From the NCBI GenBank assembly GCA_035541215.1, contig DATKNV010000088.1:50247-114246 (forward strand): 64,000 bases of DNA, written 5' to 3'. Each line of letters begins with the position of its first letter. Positions within the stretch are counted from its first letter, which is position 1. The notes under the pieces are model-generated. The model saw only the letters and a list, made by a program, of their open reading frames with translations. It was not told the origin of the DNA and made no database searches. This DNA comes from DASZHJ01 sp035541215. GTDB taxonomy: Bacteria; Pseudomonadota; Alphaproteobacteria; ATCC43930; CGMCC-115725. The position numbers were made by a program, and so were the translations under genes. Shown here piece by piece: positions 1 to 9,393 of the stretch.

Positions 1-1114
1 GCCGGAGATCGCGCCCCTTGAGGGGAAAGACCGGCCGCTTCGTCTTCGCCGCAAACCGCAGCAGCGCGCGCGTGCGGCGGCGCGATGCCGGCGCGGATTC
101 CGCCGCCCGCATCAGCGCGAGATCGCGATAGAGCTCCGTCCCGAGATGGTAGAGCGCCCGGCGCTGCGTCCGGAGATCGGCCGCGAGGTCGACGGGCTGG
201 GGAGACGCTACGAGCGCCGCCAGCCGGTCGCGCTGGGCGTTCGAGAATTTGAGGCGCAGCGCAAGCGCAAGCGCGCCCTCGCGATCGACGTCGACGAGCG
301 CCGCGAGGCGGCGGATCGGATCGGGATCGGTCTCGATTTCGAGCATGCCCTCGAGGCGCTCGGTCCGCGTCGCTTCCGGCAGCACGACCGGCAGCACTCC
401 GTCCTCCTTCATGAGTGCCAGGGTGGGCAGCGGGTCGGCCGCCTTCATGAGCTTCAGCAGCTCCGCGCACACGCGCTCGGCCGAGAGCCTCGGCAGCAGC
501 GGCGCGAGGAGACGGCAGGCGGCGCGCGCCGCAGGATCGGCGGGCTCGCGCCCGAGCTGGGCGTGAAAGCGATAGAAGCGGAGGAGCCGCAGCACGTCCT
601 CGCGGATGCGCGTCTCGGGATCGCCGACGAATCGCACGCGCCGCGCGCGCAGGTCCGGCAGGCCATGGACGTAATCGATTATGGTGCCGCCGGGATCAAG
701 GAAGAGCGCGTTCATGGTGAAATCGCGCCGCTCCGCATCGACCCGCCAGTCGTCGATGAAGGTGACGCGCGCGTGGCGGCCCAGCGGCTCCACGTCGTGA
801 CGGAGCGTCGTGATCTCGAAATGCCGCGGCGGGATCACCGCGGTCACGGTGCCGTGCGCGAGCCCGGTCGGCACGACCTTGACCCCCGCTTTTTGGAGGA
901 GAGCCATCACCGCCTCAGGTGCCGCCGATGTCGCGACGTCGATGTCGGAGACGGCGCGGCCCAGAAGAGCGTCGCGCACAGCACCGCCGACGAAGCGCGC
1001 GACCACTCCGCCTTTCCCGAGCACGCGCAGCAAGCGCCGCGTCGCGCGCTCGGTCATCCAGGGCTGCGGCGCGATGCGCGCGGCGCCGCTCTTGGAGAGG
1101 AAGATCCGCGGCAA
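1..1114 (-). CDS. cca: CCA tRNA nucleotidyltransferase (3' end outside window)
   Basis: Adds or repairs the 3'-terminal CCA of tRNAs, using CTP and ATP without a template. Translation of the minus strand gives IAPQPWMTE, the nucleotidyltransferase signature GGAVRDALLG followed by DIDVAT, the palm segment RRDFTMNALF, and RFVGDPETRIREDVLRLLRF of the head/neck domain, all in family order. About 370 codons are present and the C-terminus runs off the left edge. The start is uncertain. The family's IAPQPWM segment lies upstream of the first good ATG (1057), so TTG at 1114 is preferred; it follows the DUF6111 stop by six bases in the same frame. It is the last visible gene of a co-directional run with Nudix and DUF6111. 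The family assignment is secure; only the start is in doubt. Confidence 0.93.
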   Translation of the reverse strand, partial: MPRIFLSKSGAARIAPQPWMTERATRRLLRVLGKGGVVARFVGGAVRDALLGRAVSDIDVATSAAPEAVMALLQKAGVKVVPTGLAHGTVTAVIPPRHFEITTLRHDVEPLGRHARVTFIDDWRVDAERRDFTMNALFLDPGGTIIDYVHGLPDLRARRVRFVGDPETRIREDVLRLLRFYRFHAQLGREPADPAARAACRLLAPLLPRLSAERVCAELLKLMKAADPLPTLALMKEDGVLPVVLPEATRTERLEGMLEIETDPDPIRRLAALVDVDREGALALALRLKFSNAQRDRLAALVASPQPVDLAADLRTQRRALYHLGTELYRDLALMRAAESAPASRRRTRALLRFAAKTKRPVFPLKGRDLR

Positions 1115-1120
1115 GGCCGG

Positions 1121-1405
1121 CTACCGCGGCTGAGCCGGCACCACGTGGCCCGGCACGATCTTGCCGTCGACCGTGGTGGGCGGGACATAGACGCCGTTGC
1201 CGCTGCCGCCGAAGCCGAGCGAGGCCACTACCAGCACCAGTGCCACCAGCGCCAGGCCCGCCGCTGCAAGCCAGACCAGGGGAACCTTCTGCAATAGCTG
1301 GCCGCCCGCGTTAAGCTCGGCCCGGCGCATGGTCAGCACCCACAGCACGTAAAGCAGCGTCGGAAGCAGCAGCGGCAGGACGATCGTGAGCAGCACCCGG
1401 ATCAT
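1121..1405 (-). CDS. DUF6111 family small membrane protein
   Basis: A 94-residue protein with two hydrophobic segments (about residues 3-25 and 43-64) and a short polar tail, so it is probably an inner-membrane protein with a hairpin topology. It resembles the DUF6111 family, which sits between a CoA-type Nudix hydrolase and the CCA-adding enzyme in alphaproteobacteria, exactly as here. Its ATG overlaps the TGA of the Nudix gene by four bases, so the two are probably translationally coupled. No catalytic motif is visible and the function is unknown. Confidence 0.8.
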   Translation of the reverse strand: MIRVLLTIVLPLLLPTLLYVLWVLTMRRAELNAGGQLLQKVPLVWLAAAGLALVALVLVVASLGFGGSGNGVYVPPTTVDGKIVPGHVVPAQPR

Positions 1406-2040
1406 CGACCGCTCAGCACCTCCGCGAGATTGACCAGCATCCCCGCCGTCGCCCCCCAGATATAGCGCCCGGGGTAAGGCAGGACGAAGAAGGCGCGCAC
1501 GCGCCCCTTCACCTCGCGGCTGTGGCGCTCGTGATTGGCGGGATCGAGCACGAAGGCGAGCGGCACCTCGAAGACGTCCGCGACTTCATCGGGATCGGGC
1601 TTCACGGGATAGGGGATGCGCACCATCCCTACGACCGGCGTGATCTCGTAGCCGGTGCCGGTGATGTAGGTATCGAGGCGGCCAATCACGCTCACGTGAT
1701 CGCCGGGCAGCCCCACCTCTTCCTCGGCCTCGCGGAGCGCGGCATGGACGGGATCGGGATCGCTGGGCTCGATCCGTCCTCCCGGGAATGCAACCTGCCC
1801 CGCGTGGTCGGAAAGGTGGGCGGTGCGCTGGGTTAGCAGCACCGTCAGCTCCTCCTCGTGGCGCACCAGCGGCACCAGGACCGCGGCGGCGGTCAGAGGC
1901 CGCGTGGGCGGCTGGCTCCCCGGCGTCAGCGAATGATCGCCGCGCACGCCCACGGGCAGCCAGCCGTCCTTGGGCGTGCCGAAGCCGCGGCGGCCGATGG
2001 CGGAATGCTTTAGCCGCTCGCGGACGAGCTCCTCGGTCAT
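1402..2040 (-). CDS. CoA pyrophosphatase (Nudix hydrolase, NudL-like)
   Basis: A 212-residue Nudix hydrolase expected to split CoA or acyl-CoA to phosphopantetheine and 3',5'-ADP. The CoA-subfamily motif LLTQRTAHLSDHAGQVAFPG (residues 68-87) directly precedes the Nudix helix REAEEEVGL (103-111), a pairing diagnostic for this subfamily. The ATG at 2040 gives the usual family length; the longer open frame upstream runs through the neighbouring DUF1285 gene and is not used. It lies five bases downstream of DUF1285 and overlaps DUF6111 by four bases, indicating one operon. Confidence 0.92.
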   Translation of the reverse strand: MTEELVRERLKHSAIGRRGFGTPKDGWLPVGVRGDHSLTPGSQPPTRPLTAAAVLVPLVRHEEELTVLLTQRTAHLSDHAGQVAFPGGRIEPSDPDPVHAALREAEEEVGLPGDHVSVIGRLDTYITGTGYEITPVVGMVRIPYPVKPDPDEVADVFEVPLAFVLDPANHERHSREVKGRVRAFFVLPYPGRYIWGATAGMLVNLAEVLSGR

Positions 2041-2045
2041 TACAG

Positions 2046-2612
2046 TCAGGCGATCTCTCCCAAGGGGAAGAACTCTTTGTTGCTCCAAACGCCGAAACGG
2101 AGGGCGTTTCCGACCCTCTCTTCCCGGCCCAGATCGACGAGCCGATAGAATACCGGCCGCGTGAGGCGTGCCTCCAGCCCGTCTCGCACTACTATATAAG
2201 GATTGGGAGCCCCGCTCACGGGATCGACGGCGATCCGCAGCGGATGCGCGGGTCCGGCGGCCACAATTTCGTCGAGATTTGTGCGGAAGGTTAAGACTTG
2301 CGCAGACCCCTCGCCTTCGGCATCGAGCTCCACCGCCAGGAACGGCGCGTCCTCGACGGTGATTCGGCCGCGCTCGGCGGGGGTGACGAGCCAATAGCTG
2401 CCATCTGCCTCGCGCTTGAGCACCGAGCCGAAAAGCCGCACCAGGCTCGCGCGTGTGATTGGAGAACCGCGATAGAACCAGCTACCATCCCGGGCGATGT
2501 GGATGCCGATTTCCCCGAGATCCCGCGGTGGGGGCCGGCCGGTCTTCCGGGCCGACTCGGCCGCGTGCGTCGCCAGCTGCCGCAGTTCCTCCGGAACCGG
2601 TTTATCCGTCAT
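2046..2612 (-). CDS. DUF1285 domain-containing protein
   Basis: A 188-residue soluble protein with no signal peptide. The segment GEIGIHIARDGSWFYRGSPI followed by RASLVRLFGSVLKREADGSYWL is typical of DUF1285, a small conserved proteobacterial family without an assigned reaction. It is the first gene of the minus-strand unit DUF1285-Nudix-DUF6111-cca, and its start faces the MoxR operon across about 50 bases. The genomic pairing with the CoA pyrophosphatase is the only functional hint. Confidence 0.85.
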   Translation of the reverse strand: MTDKPVPEELRQLATHAAESARKTGRPPPRDLGEIGIHIARDGSWFYRGSPITRASLVRLFGSVLKREADGSYWLVTPAERGRITVEDAPFLAVELDAEGEGSAQVLTFRTNLDEIVAAGPAHPLRIAVDPVSGAPNPYIVVRDGLEARLTRPVFYRLVDLGREERVGNALRFGVWSNKEFFPLGEIA

Positions 2613-2663
2613 TCCCGCCGTCCGCCCTTACCGCTTTTTCTCGTGCCCTGAGGAGTCGATGCC

Positions 2664-3671
2664 GTGACCGCCCCCGAGCCGCTTTCCGCCGCCACCAAGG
2701 ACCTCGTCGCAGAGGTCGAATCGCTGGGCCAACGCTTGCAGATCGTGCGCGATCGCATCGGCCGCGTCATCTTCGGCCAGCGCGAGGTGGTGGATCAAGC
2801 CCTGATCACCCTGCTCGCCGGCGGACACGCCTTGCTGATCGGCGTCCCCGGCCTCGCCAAGACGAAGCTGGTGGAGACCCTCGGCGTCGTTCTCGGGCTC
2901 GCGGACAAGCGCATCCAATGCACGCCGGACCTCATGCCCGCGGACATCCTGGGTGCGGAGGTACTCGAGGAGGCCGATACCGGCCGCCGCTCCTTCCGCT
3001 TCATCCCGGGGCCGGTCTTCTGCCAGCTCCTGATGGCGGACGAGATCAACCGCGCGAGCCCGCGCACGCAATCGGCGCTGCTGCAGGCGATGCAGGAGGG
3101 CCGCGTCTCCGTCGCGGGCCAATACCATCCGCTGCCGCGGCCCTTCCACGTTCTCGCGACGCAGAATCCGATCGAGCAGGAAGGAACCTATCCGCTGCCG
3201 GAAGCGCAGCTCGACCGCTTCCTGCTGCAGATCGACGTAGGCTATCCCGATCTCGAGGCCGAGCGGCAGATGCTGCTCGCGACGACGGGGATCGCGGAGG
3301 ACAAGCCCGTCGAGGCCATGAGCGCCGCGGAGCTGCAAGCAGCGCAGCGGCTGGTGAGGCGCATTCCCGTCGGCGAGAGCGTCGTCGAGGCGATCCTCAA
3401 GCTCGTGCGCGCGGGGCGTCCCGACGCCTCGACGGACTCGGAGGTAACGGGCCGCATCGCCTGGGGCCCAGGGCCGCGCGCGAGCCAGGCGCTGATGCTC
3501 GCGACCCGCGCCCGCGCCCTCCTCGACGGCCGCTTGAGCCCCTCTATCGACGACGTGATTGCGCTGGCGCCGCCGGTACTGCGCCACCGCATGGCCTTGA
3601 ACTTCTCCGCCCGCGCCGACGGCGTCACCATGCCGGATATCATCGACCGGCTGATCGCGCCGCTGCGCTGA
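2664..3671 (+). CDS. MoxR family AAA+ ATPase
   Basis: A 335-residue AAA+ ATPase of the MoxR branch, which acts as a chaperone-like activator with VWA-domain partners. Walker A is GVPGLAKTK (residues 60-68), Walker B is LLMADEINRA (near 119-128), and sensor 1 lies in VLATQNPIEQEGTYPLPEAQ. The start is GTG with GAGGAG about ten bases upstream; no in-frame ATG fits better. It heads the classic MoxR/DUF58/BatA-type run transcribed to 9393. Such clusters are linked in other bacteria to envelope stress tolerance or metalloenzyme maturation; the substrate here cannot be told from the sequence. Confidence 0.94.
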   Translation: MTAPEPLSAATKDLVAEVESLGQRLQIVRDRIGRVIFGQREVVDQALITLLAGGHALLIGVPGLAKTKLVETLGVVLGLADKRIQCTPDLMPADILGAEVLEEADTGRRSFRFIPGPVFCQLLMADEINRASPRTQSALLQAMQEGRVSVAGQYHPLPRPFHVLATQNPIEQEGTYPLPEAQLDRFLLQIDVGYPDLEAERQMLLATTGIAEDKPVEAMSAAELQAAQRLVRRIPVGESVVEAILKLVRAGRPDASTDSEVTGRIAWGPGPRASQALMLATRARALLDGRLSPSIDDVIALAPPVLRHRMALNFSARADGVTMPDIIDRLIAPLR

Positions 3672-3699
3672 GGCCGGAAACGGGATCGGATCGACCGCG

Positions 3700-4587
3700 A
3701 TGGCAGCACCAGCCGCCCGGAGCGCGCTCAGACACCGCGCCGAGGCGCTCGCCGCCCAGCTTCCGCCGCTCCTGGTGGAAGCTGAGCGCGTGGCGGTGAC
3801 GGTGTCGCAGGGCGTGCACGGCCGCCGGCGCGTCGGACAAGGCGAGACCTTCTGGCAGTTCCGGCAATACGAGCCCGGCGAATCCGCGCAGAAGATCGAT
3901 TGGCGCGAGAGCGCGCGCTCCGAGCGGCTCTACGTCCGCGAGACCGAGTGGGAGGCGGCGGAGAGCGTCTGGATCTGGCGCGACACCTCGCCCTCGATGG
4001 ACTACGCCTCCGCCAAGGATCTGCCCACCAAGCGCCTGCGCGTCGATCTCGTGGCGCTTGCCCTGGCTGCGCTGCTGATCCGAGGCGGCGAGCGCGTGAC
4101 GCTCCTGGGCTCGGGTAGGCCGCCCGCCACGGGCAATGCCGTGCTCAATCGCCTGGCGCTCCAGATCGAGCGTGACGAGCGCTCCGGTCCGAGCCTCCCT
4201 GCCTTCGAGCAGCTCCCGCGCTACGCGCAGATCGTGCTGATCGGCGATCTCCTGGAGCCGCTCGCCGACATCGACCGGCTCGCGCGGCGCTTCGCGGCGA
4301 TGGGAGTGAAGGGCCACCTGCTGCAAGTGCTCGATCCCGTCGAGGAGACACTGCCCTTCGAGGGCCGCGTGCGCTTCGAGGGGCTGGAGCAGGAGGACGC
4401 GCTGCTGCTGGCACGGGTCGAGACCGTCCGCGAGCGCTACGAGGAGAAGCTCAGGCACCATCGCGAGGGCCTGCAAGCCCTGACCCAGGCGATAGGCTGG
4501 AGCTTCGCGCATCACCGCACCGACCGGCCCCCGACGACGGCGCTCCTCGCGCTCTATGGCGCGCTCGCGCGCCCCAAGAACCGGTGA
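3700..4587 (+). CDS. DUF58 domain-containing protein (VWA-like partner of MoxR)
   Basis: A 295-residue protein with the DUF58 signature: GQGETFWQFRQYEPGESAQK, then IDWRESARSERLYVRETE, then a VWA/MIDAS-like RDTSPSMDY. DUF58 proteins accompany MoxR ATPases and are thought to be their adaptors or clients. It begins 28 bases after moxR, and its stop is four bases before the next ATG. No membrane segment is evident, so it is probably cytoplasmic. The family is clear; the molecular role is not. Confidence 0.9.
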   Translation: MAAPAARSALRHRAEALAAQLPPLLVEAERVAVTVSQGVHGRRRVGQGETFWQFRQYEPGESAQKIDWRESARSERLYVRETEWEAAESVWIWRDTSPSMDYASAKDLPTKRLRVDLVALALAALLIRGGERVTLLGSGRPPATGNAVLNRLALQIERDERSGPSLPAFEQLPRYAQIVLIGDLLEPLADIDRLARRFAAMGVKGHLLQVLDPVEETLPFEGRVRFEGLEQEDALLLARVETVRERYEEKLRHHREGLQALTQAIGWSFAHHRTDRPPTTALLALYGALARPKNR

Positions 4588-4591
4588 GCCC

Positions 4592-7303
4592 ATGCTGAGC
4601 CTCGGCAGCCTCGCCTTCGCGGCACCCTGGATTCTCCTGGGATTCGCGGTGCTGCCGATCCTCTGGTGGCTGCTCCGGGTGACACCGCCCGCGCCCAAGC
4701 GCATCGTCTTCCCGGCGCTGCGGCTGCTGCGCGACCTGCTGCCGCGGGAGGAGACGCCCGCGAAGACGCCGCTCTGGCTCATCCTCATGCGGATGGCGCT
4801 CGCTGGGCTGGTGATCCTGGCGCTCGCCCATCCGCTCCTCAATCCGAATGCGCGGCTCATCGGCACCGGCCCGCTGGTGATCGCGGTCGACGACGGCTGG
4901 GGTGCCGCCGCGCATTGGCAGGAGCGGCAAGCGGCCCTCGCCCAGCTCGTGGGTCAGGCGCAGCGCGAGGAGCGCCGCGTGGTGCTGCTGGGCACCGCGC
5001 AGGAGCCCGGCGGCGTGACGCCGCCGCCGCTCTCGGTGCTGCGGCCCGACGACGCGCGCGCCGCCGCCGCGGCCATGACCCCGCACCCATGGCCGGTTGA
5101 TCGCAAGGCGGCGCTGGCGCGGTTGCAGGCGCTCGCGCCGCAAGATGCGACCGCGGTCTGGCTCAGCGACGGGCTCGAGGACGGCGACGGCTACGCCTTC
5201 GCCGAGGGTCTTACGGCGATGGGCGCGCTCCGCGTGGTGATGGACGCGCAGACCGACCTGTCGCGGCTGATCGCTCCCGGCGATGCCGAGGCCAAGGACC
5301 TCACGGTCCTTGTCCGGCGCGCGGGTATCGCGGGGGAGGAGCATTTCTTCGTCCGCGCGGTCGGCGATGACGGCCGCCTGCTCGCGCGCGCGGAGGCGCA
5401 GATCGCGCCCGGCACCGACAGCACCGCCGTTGCGCTCAAGATGCCGGTCGAGCTACGGAATCGCGCCGCGAGCGTGATCGTCGAGGGCGAGTCCTCCGCG
5501 GGCGCGACGCTGCTCCTCGACGAGCGCTGGCGCCGCCGCCCCGTCGGCATCGCGGCGCCGCCGCCCGGCGAGGCGGCGCAGCCGCTGCTCTCCGGCGCCT
5601 ATTATCTCGAGCGCGCCTTGCAGCCCTTCAGCGAGGTCCGCCGCGGCAGCGTGAGTCAGCTCCTGCAGCGGGAGATCGCGGTGCTGCTGCTCCCGGATGC
5701 CACCACCCTCGACAGCGGCGACCGCTCGGCGATCGTCAAATGGATCGAGGGGGGTGGGCTCGTGCTGCGCTTCGCGGGGCCGAACCTCGCGGAGAAGTCC
5801 GACGATCTCCTGCCGGTAACACTCCGGCGCGGCGGGCGCGTGCTCGGCGGCGCGCTCTCTTGGGAGAAGCCCGCGCATCTCGCGCCCTTCGCAGCCGACA
5901 GCCCCTTTGCCGGCCTCTCCATACCCGATGACGTGACCATCACGCGCCAGGTGCTCGCGGAGCCCGCGCTCGATCTCAGCAGCAAGACCTGGGCGCGGCT
6001 CACCGACGGAACGCCGCTGGTCACCGCGGAAAAGCGCGGCAAGGGCTGGCTCGTCCTCGTGCACACCACCGCCGATCCCGAGTGGTCGACGCTGCCGATC
6101 TCCGGTCTTTTCGTGGACATGCTCCGGCGCGTAGTGGGGCTGAGCCAGGGCATCGCGGCCACAGCCGATGTGGCGCTGCCGCCCGTCGAGACCGTCGACG
6201 GCTTCGGCCGCCTCGGCCCCGCGCCCGCCTCCGCGCAGCTCATCCCCGCCGGCGCCTTCGCGGAGACGCGTGTCGATCCGCGCCATCCCCCCGGCTTCTA
6301 CGGGACGTCGGACGCGCGGCGTGCACTCAACCTCGCCTCCTCGGTGCCGAAACTGACGCCGCTCACGAGCCTGCCGCCGGGTACGGCGCTGCAGCCCTAT
6401 GAGCGCGGCAAGGAAGTCGACTTCCGGCCCTGGCTCCTCGGCGCGGTGCTGGGGCTCGCCCTCGTCGATCTCATCATCGCATATACGCTGAGAGGCCTCC
6501 TCGGCGGCATCGGGCGAGCGCGGCGGGTGGCGACGGGCGCACTCATCCTCATGGCCCTGGCGCTCCCTGCGCGCGCCACAGGCGACGACGAGACTGCGAT
6601 CCGCGCGAGCTCCGAGTTCCACCTCGCCTATGTGCGCACGGGGATCGCCGAGGTCGACGACGAGTCGCGGGCGGGCCTCGCGGGTCTCGCCGACGTGCTC
6701 AACCGCCGCACTGCCGTCGAGGGTGCCGATCCGCTCGAGGTCGACATCGAGGCCGACGAGCTCCTGTTCTATCCGCTCCTCTACTGGCCGGTCGTCGAGG
6801 GGCAGCACCTGCCCTCGGCAAAGGCGATCGACAAGATCAACCACTACCTCGCGACCGGCGGCACCATCCTCTTCGACACCCGCGACCAGGGTGAGCGCAA
6901 TGCCGCGACCGCCTTCGAGGCGCAGCAGCAGCTGCAGCGGCTCGTCGCCGGCCTCAAGGTTCCGCCGCTCGTCCCGCTGCCGCCGGACCACGTCCTCACC
7001 AAGGCCTTCTACCTCATGCAGGAGTTCCCGGGACGCTGGAGCGGCGGGCGGCTCTGGATCGAGCCCACGGAAGGCAAGGTCAACGACGGTGTCGCCTCGA
7101 TCATCGTCGGCAGCAACGACTTTGCGGGCGCCTGGGCGATCGATAGCCAGGGCCGACCACTCTACGCGGTCGTGCCCGGCGGCGAGCAGCAGCGCGAGAT
7201 GGCCTACCGCTTCGGCGTCAACCTCGTGATGTACACCCTCACCGGCAACTACAAGACCGACCAGGTGCACGTGCCCGCGATCCTGGAGCGCTTGGGCCAA
7301 TGA
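4592..7303 (+). CDS. BatA-type membrane protein with C-terminal DUF4159
   Basis: A 903-residue membrane protein. The N-terminus carries the aerotolerance-regulator (BatA) signature with transmembrane segments at about 10-28 and 59-79. A long periplasmic VWA/GATase-like part follows, then two hydrophobic stretches near 612-632 and 649-665, and a C-terminal DUF4159 domain from about residue 675 (FHLAYVRTG onward). DUF4159 fused behind a BatA-like half is the usual alphaproteobacterial form. The ATG at 4592 is chosen because it follows the DUF58 stop directly and starts at the hydrophobic signature; an upstream ATG at 4556 lies inside DUF58. It overlaps the next gene by four bases (ATGA). Confidence 0.9.
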   Translation: MLSLGSLAFAAPWILLGFAVLPILWWLLRVTPPAPKRIVFPALRLLRDLLPREETPAKTPLWLILMRMALAGLVILALAHPLLNPNARLIGTGPLVIAVDDGWGAAAHWQERQAALAQLVGQAQREERRVVLLGTAQEPGGVTPPPLSVLRPDDARAAAAAMTPHPWPVDRKAALARLQALAPQDATAVWLSDGLEDGDGYAFAEGLTAMGALRVVMDAQTDLSRLIAPGDAEAKDLTVLVRRAGIAGEEHFFVRAVGDDGRLLARAEAQIAPGTDSTAVALKMPVELRNRAASVIVEGESSAGATLLLDERWRRRPVGIAAPPPGEAAQPLLSGAYYLERALQPFSEVRRGSVSQLLQREIAVLLLPDATTLDSGDRSAIVKWIEGGGLVLRFAGPNLAEKSDDLLPVTLRRGGRVLGGALSWEKPAHLAPFAADSPFAGLSIPDDVTITRQVLAEPALDLSSKTWARLTDGTPLVTAEKRGKGWLVLVHTTADPEWSTLPISGLFVDMLRRVVGLSQGIAATADVALPPVETVDGFGRLGPAPASAQLIPAGAFAETRVDPRHPPGFYGTSDARRALNLASSVPKLTPLTSLPPGTALQPYERGKEVDFRPWLLGAVLGLALVDLIIAYTLRGLLGGIGRARRVATGALILMALALPARATGDDETAIRASSEFHLAYVRTGIAEVDDESRAGLAGLADVLNRRTAVEGADPLEVDIEADELLFYPLLYWPVVEGQHLPSAKAIDKINHYLATGGTILFDTRDQGERNAATAFEAQQQLQRLVAGLKVPPLVPLPPDHVLTKAFYLMQEFPGRWSGGRLWIEPTEGKVNDGVASIIVGSNDFAGAWAIDSQGRPLYAVVPGGEQQREMAYRFGVNLVMYTLTGNYKTDQVHVPAILERLGQ

Positions 7304-9393
7304 GCCTCGCCGGCTACAGCCTCGCGACCTCTCCGCTGCTGCCGTGGTGGGCGATCGGCGTCTTCATGGCGCTCGCGGCGCTCGCCCTCGGCTTCGGCGC
7401 AGTCCGGCGCGCGCGCGGCACGCTCTGGCGCCTCCTTGCGACTGCGGTGCTCGCGGTCATCCTCTCCGACCCCGCCCTCATCCGCGAGGACCGCCAGCCC
7501 CAGCGCGACGTGGCCGTGATCGTCGTCGACGACAGCCCGAGCATGCGGATCGGCGAGCGCCGGCAGTTCGCGGCAACCGCTCTCGATCAGGTGACGGAGA
7601 AGCTGAAGGCTCTGCCCGATCTCGATCTCCGTATCGTCCATGCGGGCGCGCCAGAGGCCGGAGCGGGTCTCGCGGACAATGGCACCCGGCTCTACAACGC
7701 GCTCCAGCACGCCTTCGCGGACGTGCCGAAGCAGCGCATCGCCGGCGCCGTCATGATCACGGACGGCGAAGTGCATGACATGCCGCCCGCCGACCGTCTC
7801 GATTTCCCAGCGCCGCTCCACGCGCTCATAACGGGAAAGCCCGGCGAGGCCGACCGGCGGCTCCTCGTCAAGGCCGCGCCGAGCTTCGGTCTCGTCGGCA
7901 AGGAGGTCGCGGTGACGCTCCGCGTCGACGATCTCCCGGACACCGGCCGTTCGCAGGGGCAAGCACGCGTCACCATCCGCAAGGACGGCGGCCAGCCGAG
8001 GATCCTCACCGTGCCCATCGGCCGCGACACCGAGGTCCGCATCCCCATCGACCACGGCGGCCCCAACGTCGTGGAGATCGAGGCCGAGCGCGGGCCCCAG
8101 GAGCTCACGCTCGAGAACAACCGCGCGGCCTTCGTGGTGAACGGCGTGCGCGACCGGCTCAAGGTGCTGCTGGTGAGCGGCGAGCCGCATCAAGGCGAGC
8201 GCACCTGGCGCAACATCCTGAAATCCGACCCCTCGGTCGACCTCATCCATTTCACCATTCTGCGCCCACCGGAGAAGCAGGACGGCACGCCCATCCGCGA
8301 GCTCTCGCTGATCGCCTTCCCGATCCGCGAGCTCTTCGACGTGAAGCTCGAGGAGTTCGATCTCATCATCTTCGACGATTACCAGCGCCGCGGCGTGCTG
8401 CCGATGTCTTATCTCGACAACATCGTGCGCTTCGTGCGGAAGGGCGGCGCCTTCCTCGAGGCCTCGGGGCCGGGCGTGAGCCCGGCCTTCAGCCTCTATC
8501 GCACGCCGCTCGGCGCAATCCTTCCGGCGGAGCCGACGGGCCAGGTCTACGAGCAGGGATTCAAGCCGCGCGTCAGCGAGCAGGGCCTGCGCCATCCCGT
8601 CACCGCCGATCTTGCCGGCGGCACCGGCGTCGATGCCAAGGACCCGCGCTGGGGCCGCTGGTTCCGCAGCGTCGACGCCACGCCCAAGGAAGGCGTGCCC
8701 GTGATGATCAGCGGCAACGACCGGCCGCTCCTGGTGCTGAGCCGCGCCGGCGAGGGCCGCGTGGCGCAGTTACTCTCGGATCAGATGTGGCTTTGGACGC
8801 GCGGCTTCGAGGGCGGCGGCCCGCAGGCGGAGCTGCTGCGGCGTCTCGTCTATTGGCTCATGAAGGAGCCCGACCTCGAGGAGAATGCGCTGAGCGCGCG
8901 CGTCGAGGGCAACCGGCTGCTGATCGCGCGGCAATCCCTCGAGAAGGACGACCGCCCCGTGCAGGTGACGGGCCCCGACGGCGTCATGCGCGTGGTGCCG
9001 CTCACGCCCGAGAGCGGCGGCCGCAGTGTCGCCACCGTGCCGATCGAGGAGAGCGGCCTCTACCGCATCACCGACGGCAGCCGTACCGCGCTCGCGGCTG
9101 CGGGCGCCCTCAACCCCATCGAGATGTCGGACGTGCGCGCGACCGACGAGAAACTCTCGCCCGCGATTGCCGCGACCGGCGGCGGCATCTACTGGGTCGG
9201 GCCCGGCTCAATCCCCGATGTCCGCCGCGTCGAGCCCGGGCGCAGTGCCTCCGGCCGGAGCTGGATGGGCTTCCGCGCCAACGGCGACTACATCGTGACG
9301 GGCGTCCACGAGACGCCGTTGGTGCCGGGAATCCTCGCGCTGCTGCTGGCGCTCGGCGCCTTCATCGCCGCTTGGCGCCGCGAGGGGCGGTAG
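7300..9393 (+). CDS. VWA-like membrane protein of the MoxR cluster
   Basis: A 697-residue membrane protein with hydrophobic segments at about 14-34, 41-57 and 675-692. The periplasmic part starts with a VWA-like strand and MIDAS-type DDSPSMR (near 77-83), has ITDGEVHD further on, and then a GATase1-like region (VKLEEFDLIIFDDYQRRGVL). It is the last gene of the MoxR operon and overlaps DUF4159 by four bases, so the two are probably made in equal amounts and form one complex. The 3' end overlaps the convergent LysR gene by 32 bases. I have no named family for the full-length protein. Confidence 0.85.
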   Translation: MSLAGYSLATSPLLPWWAIGVFMALAALALGFGAVRRARGTLWRLLATAVLAVILSDPALIREDRQPQRDVAVIVVDDSPSMRIGERRQFAATALDQVTEKLKALPDLDLRIVHAGAPEAGAGLADNGTRLYNALQHAFADVPKQRIAGAVMITDGEVHDMPPADRLDFPAPLHALITGKPGEADRRLLVKAAPSFGLVGKEVAVTLRVDDLPDTGRSQGQARVTIRKDGGQPRILTVPIGRDTEVRIPIDHGGPNVVEIEAERGPQELTLENNRAAFVVNGVRDRLKVLLVSGEPHQGERTWRNILKSDPSVDLIHFTILRPPEKQDGTPIRELSLIAFPIRELFDVKLEEFDLIIFDDYQRRGVLPMSYLDNIVRFVRKGGAFLEASGPGVSPAFSLYRTPLGAILPAEPTGQVYEQGFKPRVSEQGLRHPVTADLAGGTGVDAKDPRWGRWFRSVDATPKEGVPVMISGNDRPLLVLSRAGEGRVAQLLSDQMWLWTRGFEGGGPQAELLRRLVYWLMKEPDLEENALSARVEGNRLLIARQSLEKDDRPVQVTGPDGVMRVVPLTPESGGRSVATVPIEESGLYRITDGSRTALAAAGALNPIEMSDVRATDEKLSPAIAATGGGIYWVGPGSIPDVRRVEPGRSASGRSWMGFRANGDYIVTGVHETPLVPGILALLLALGAFIAAWRREGR

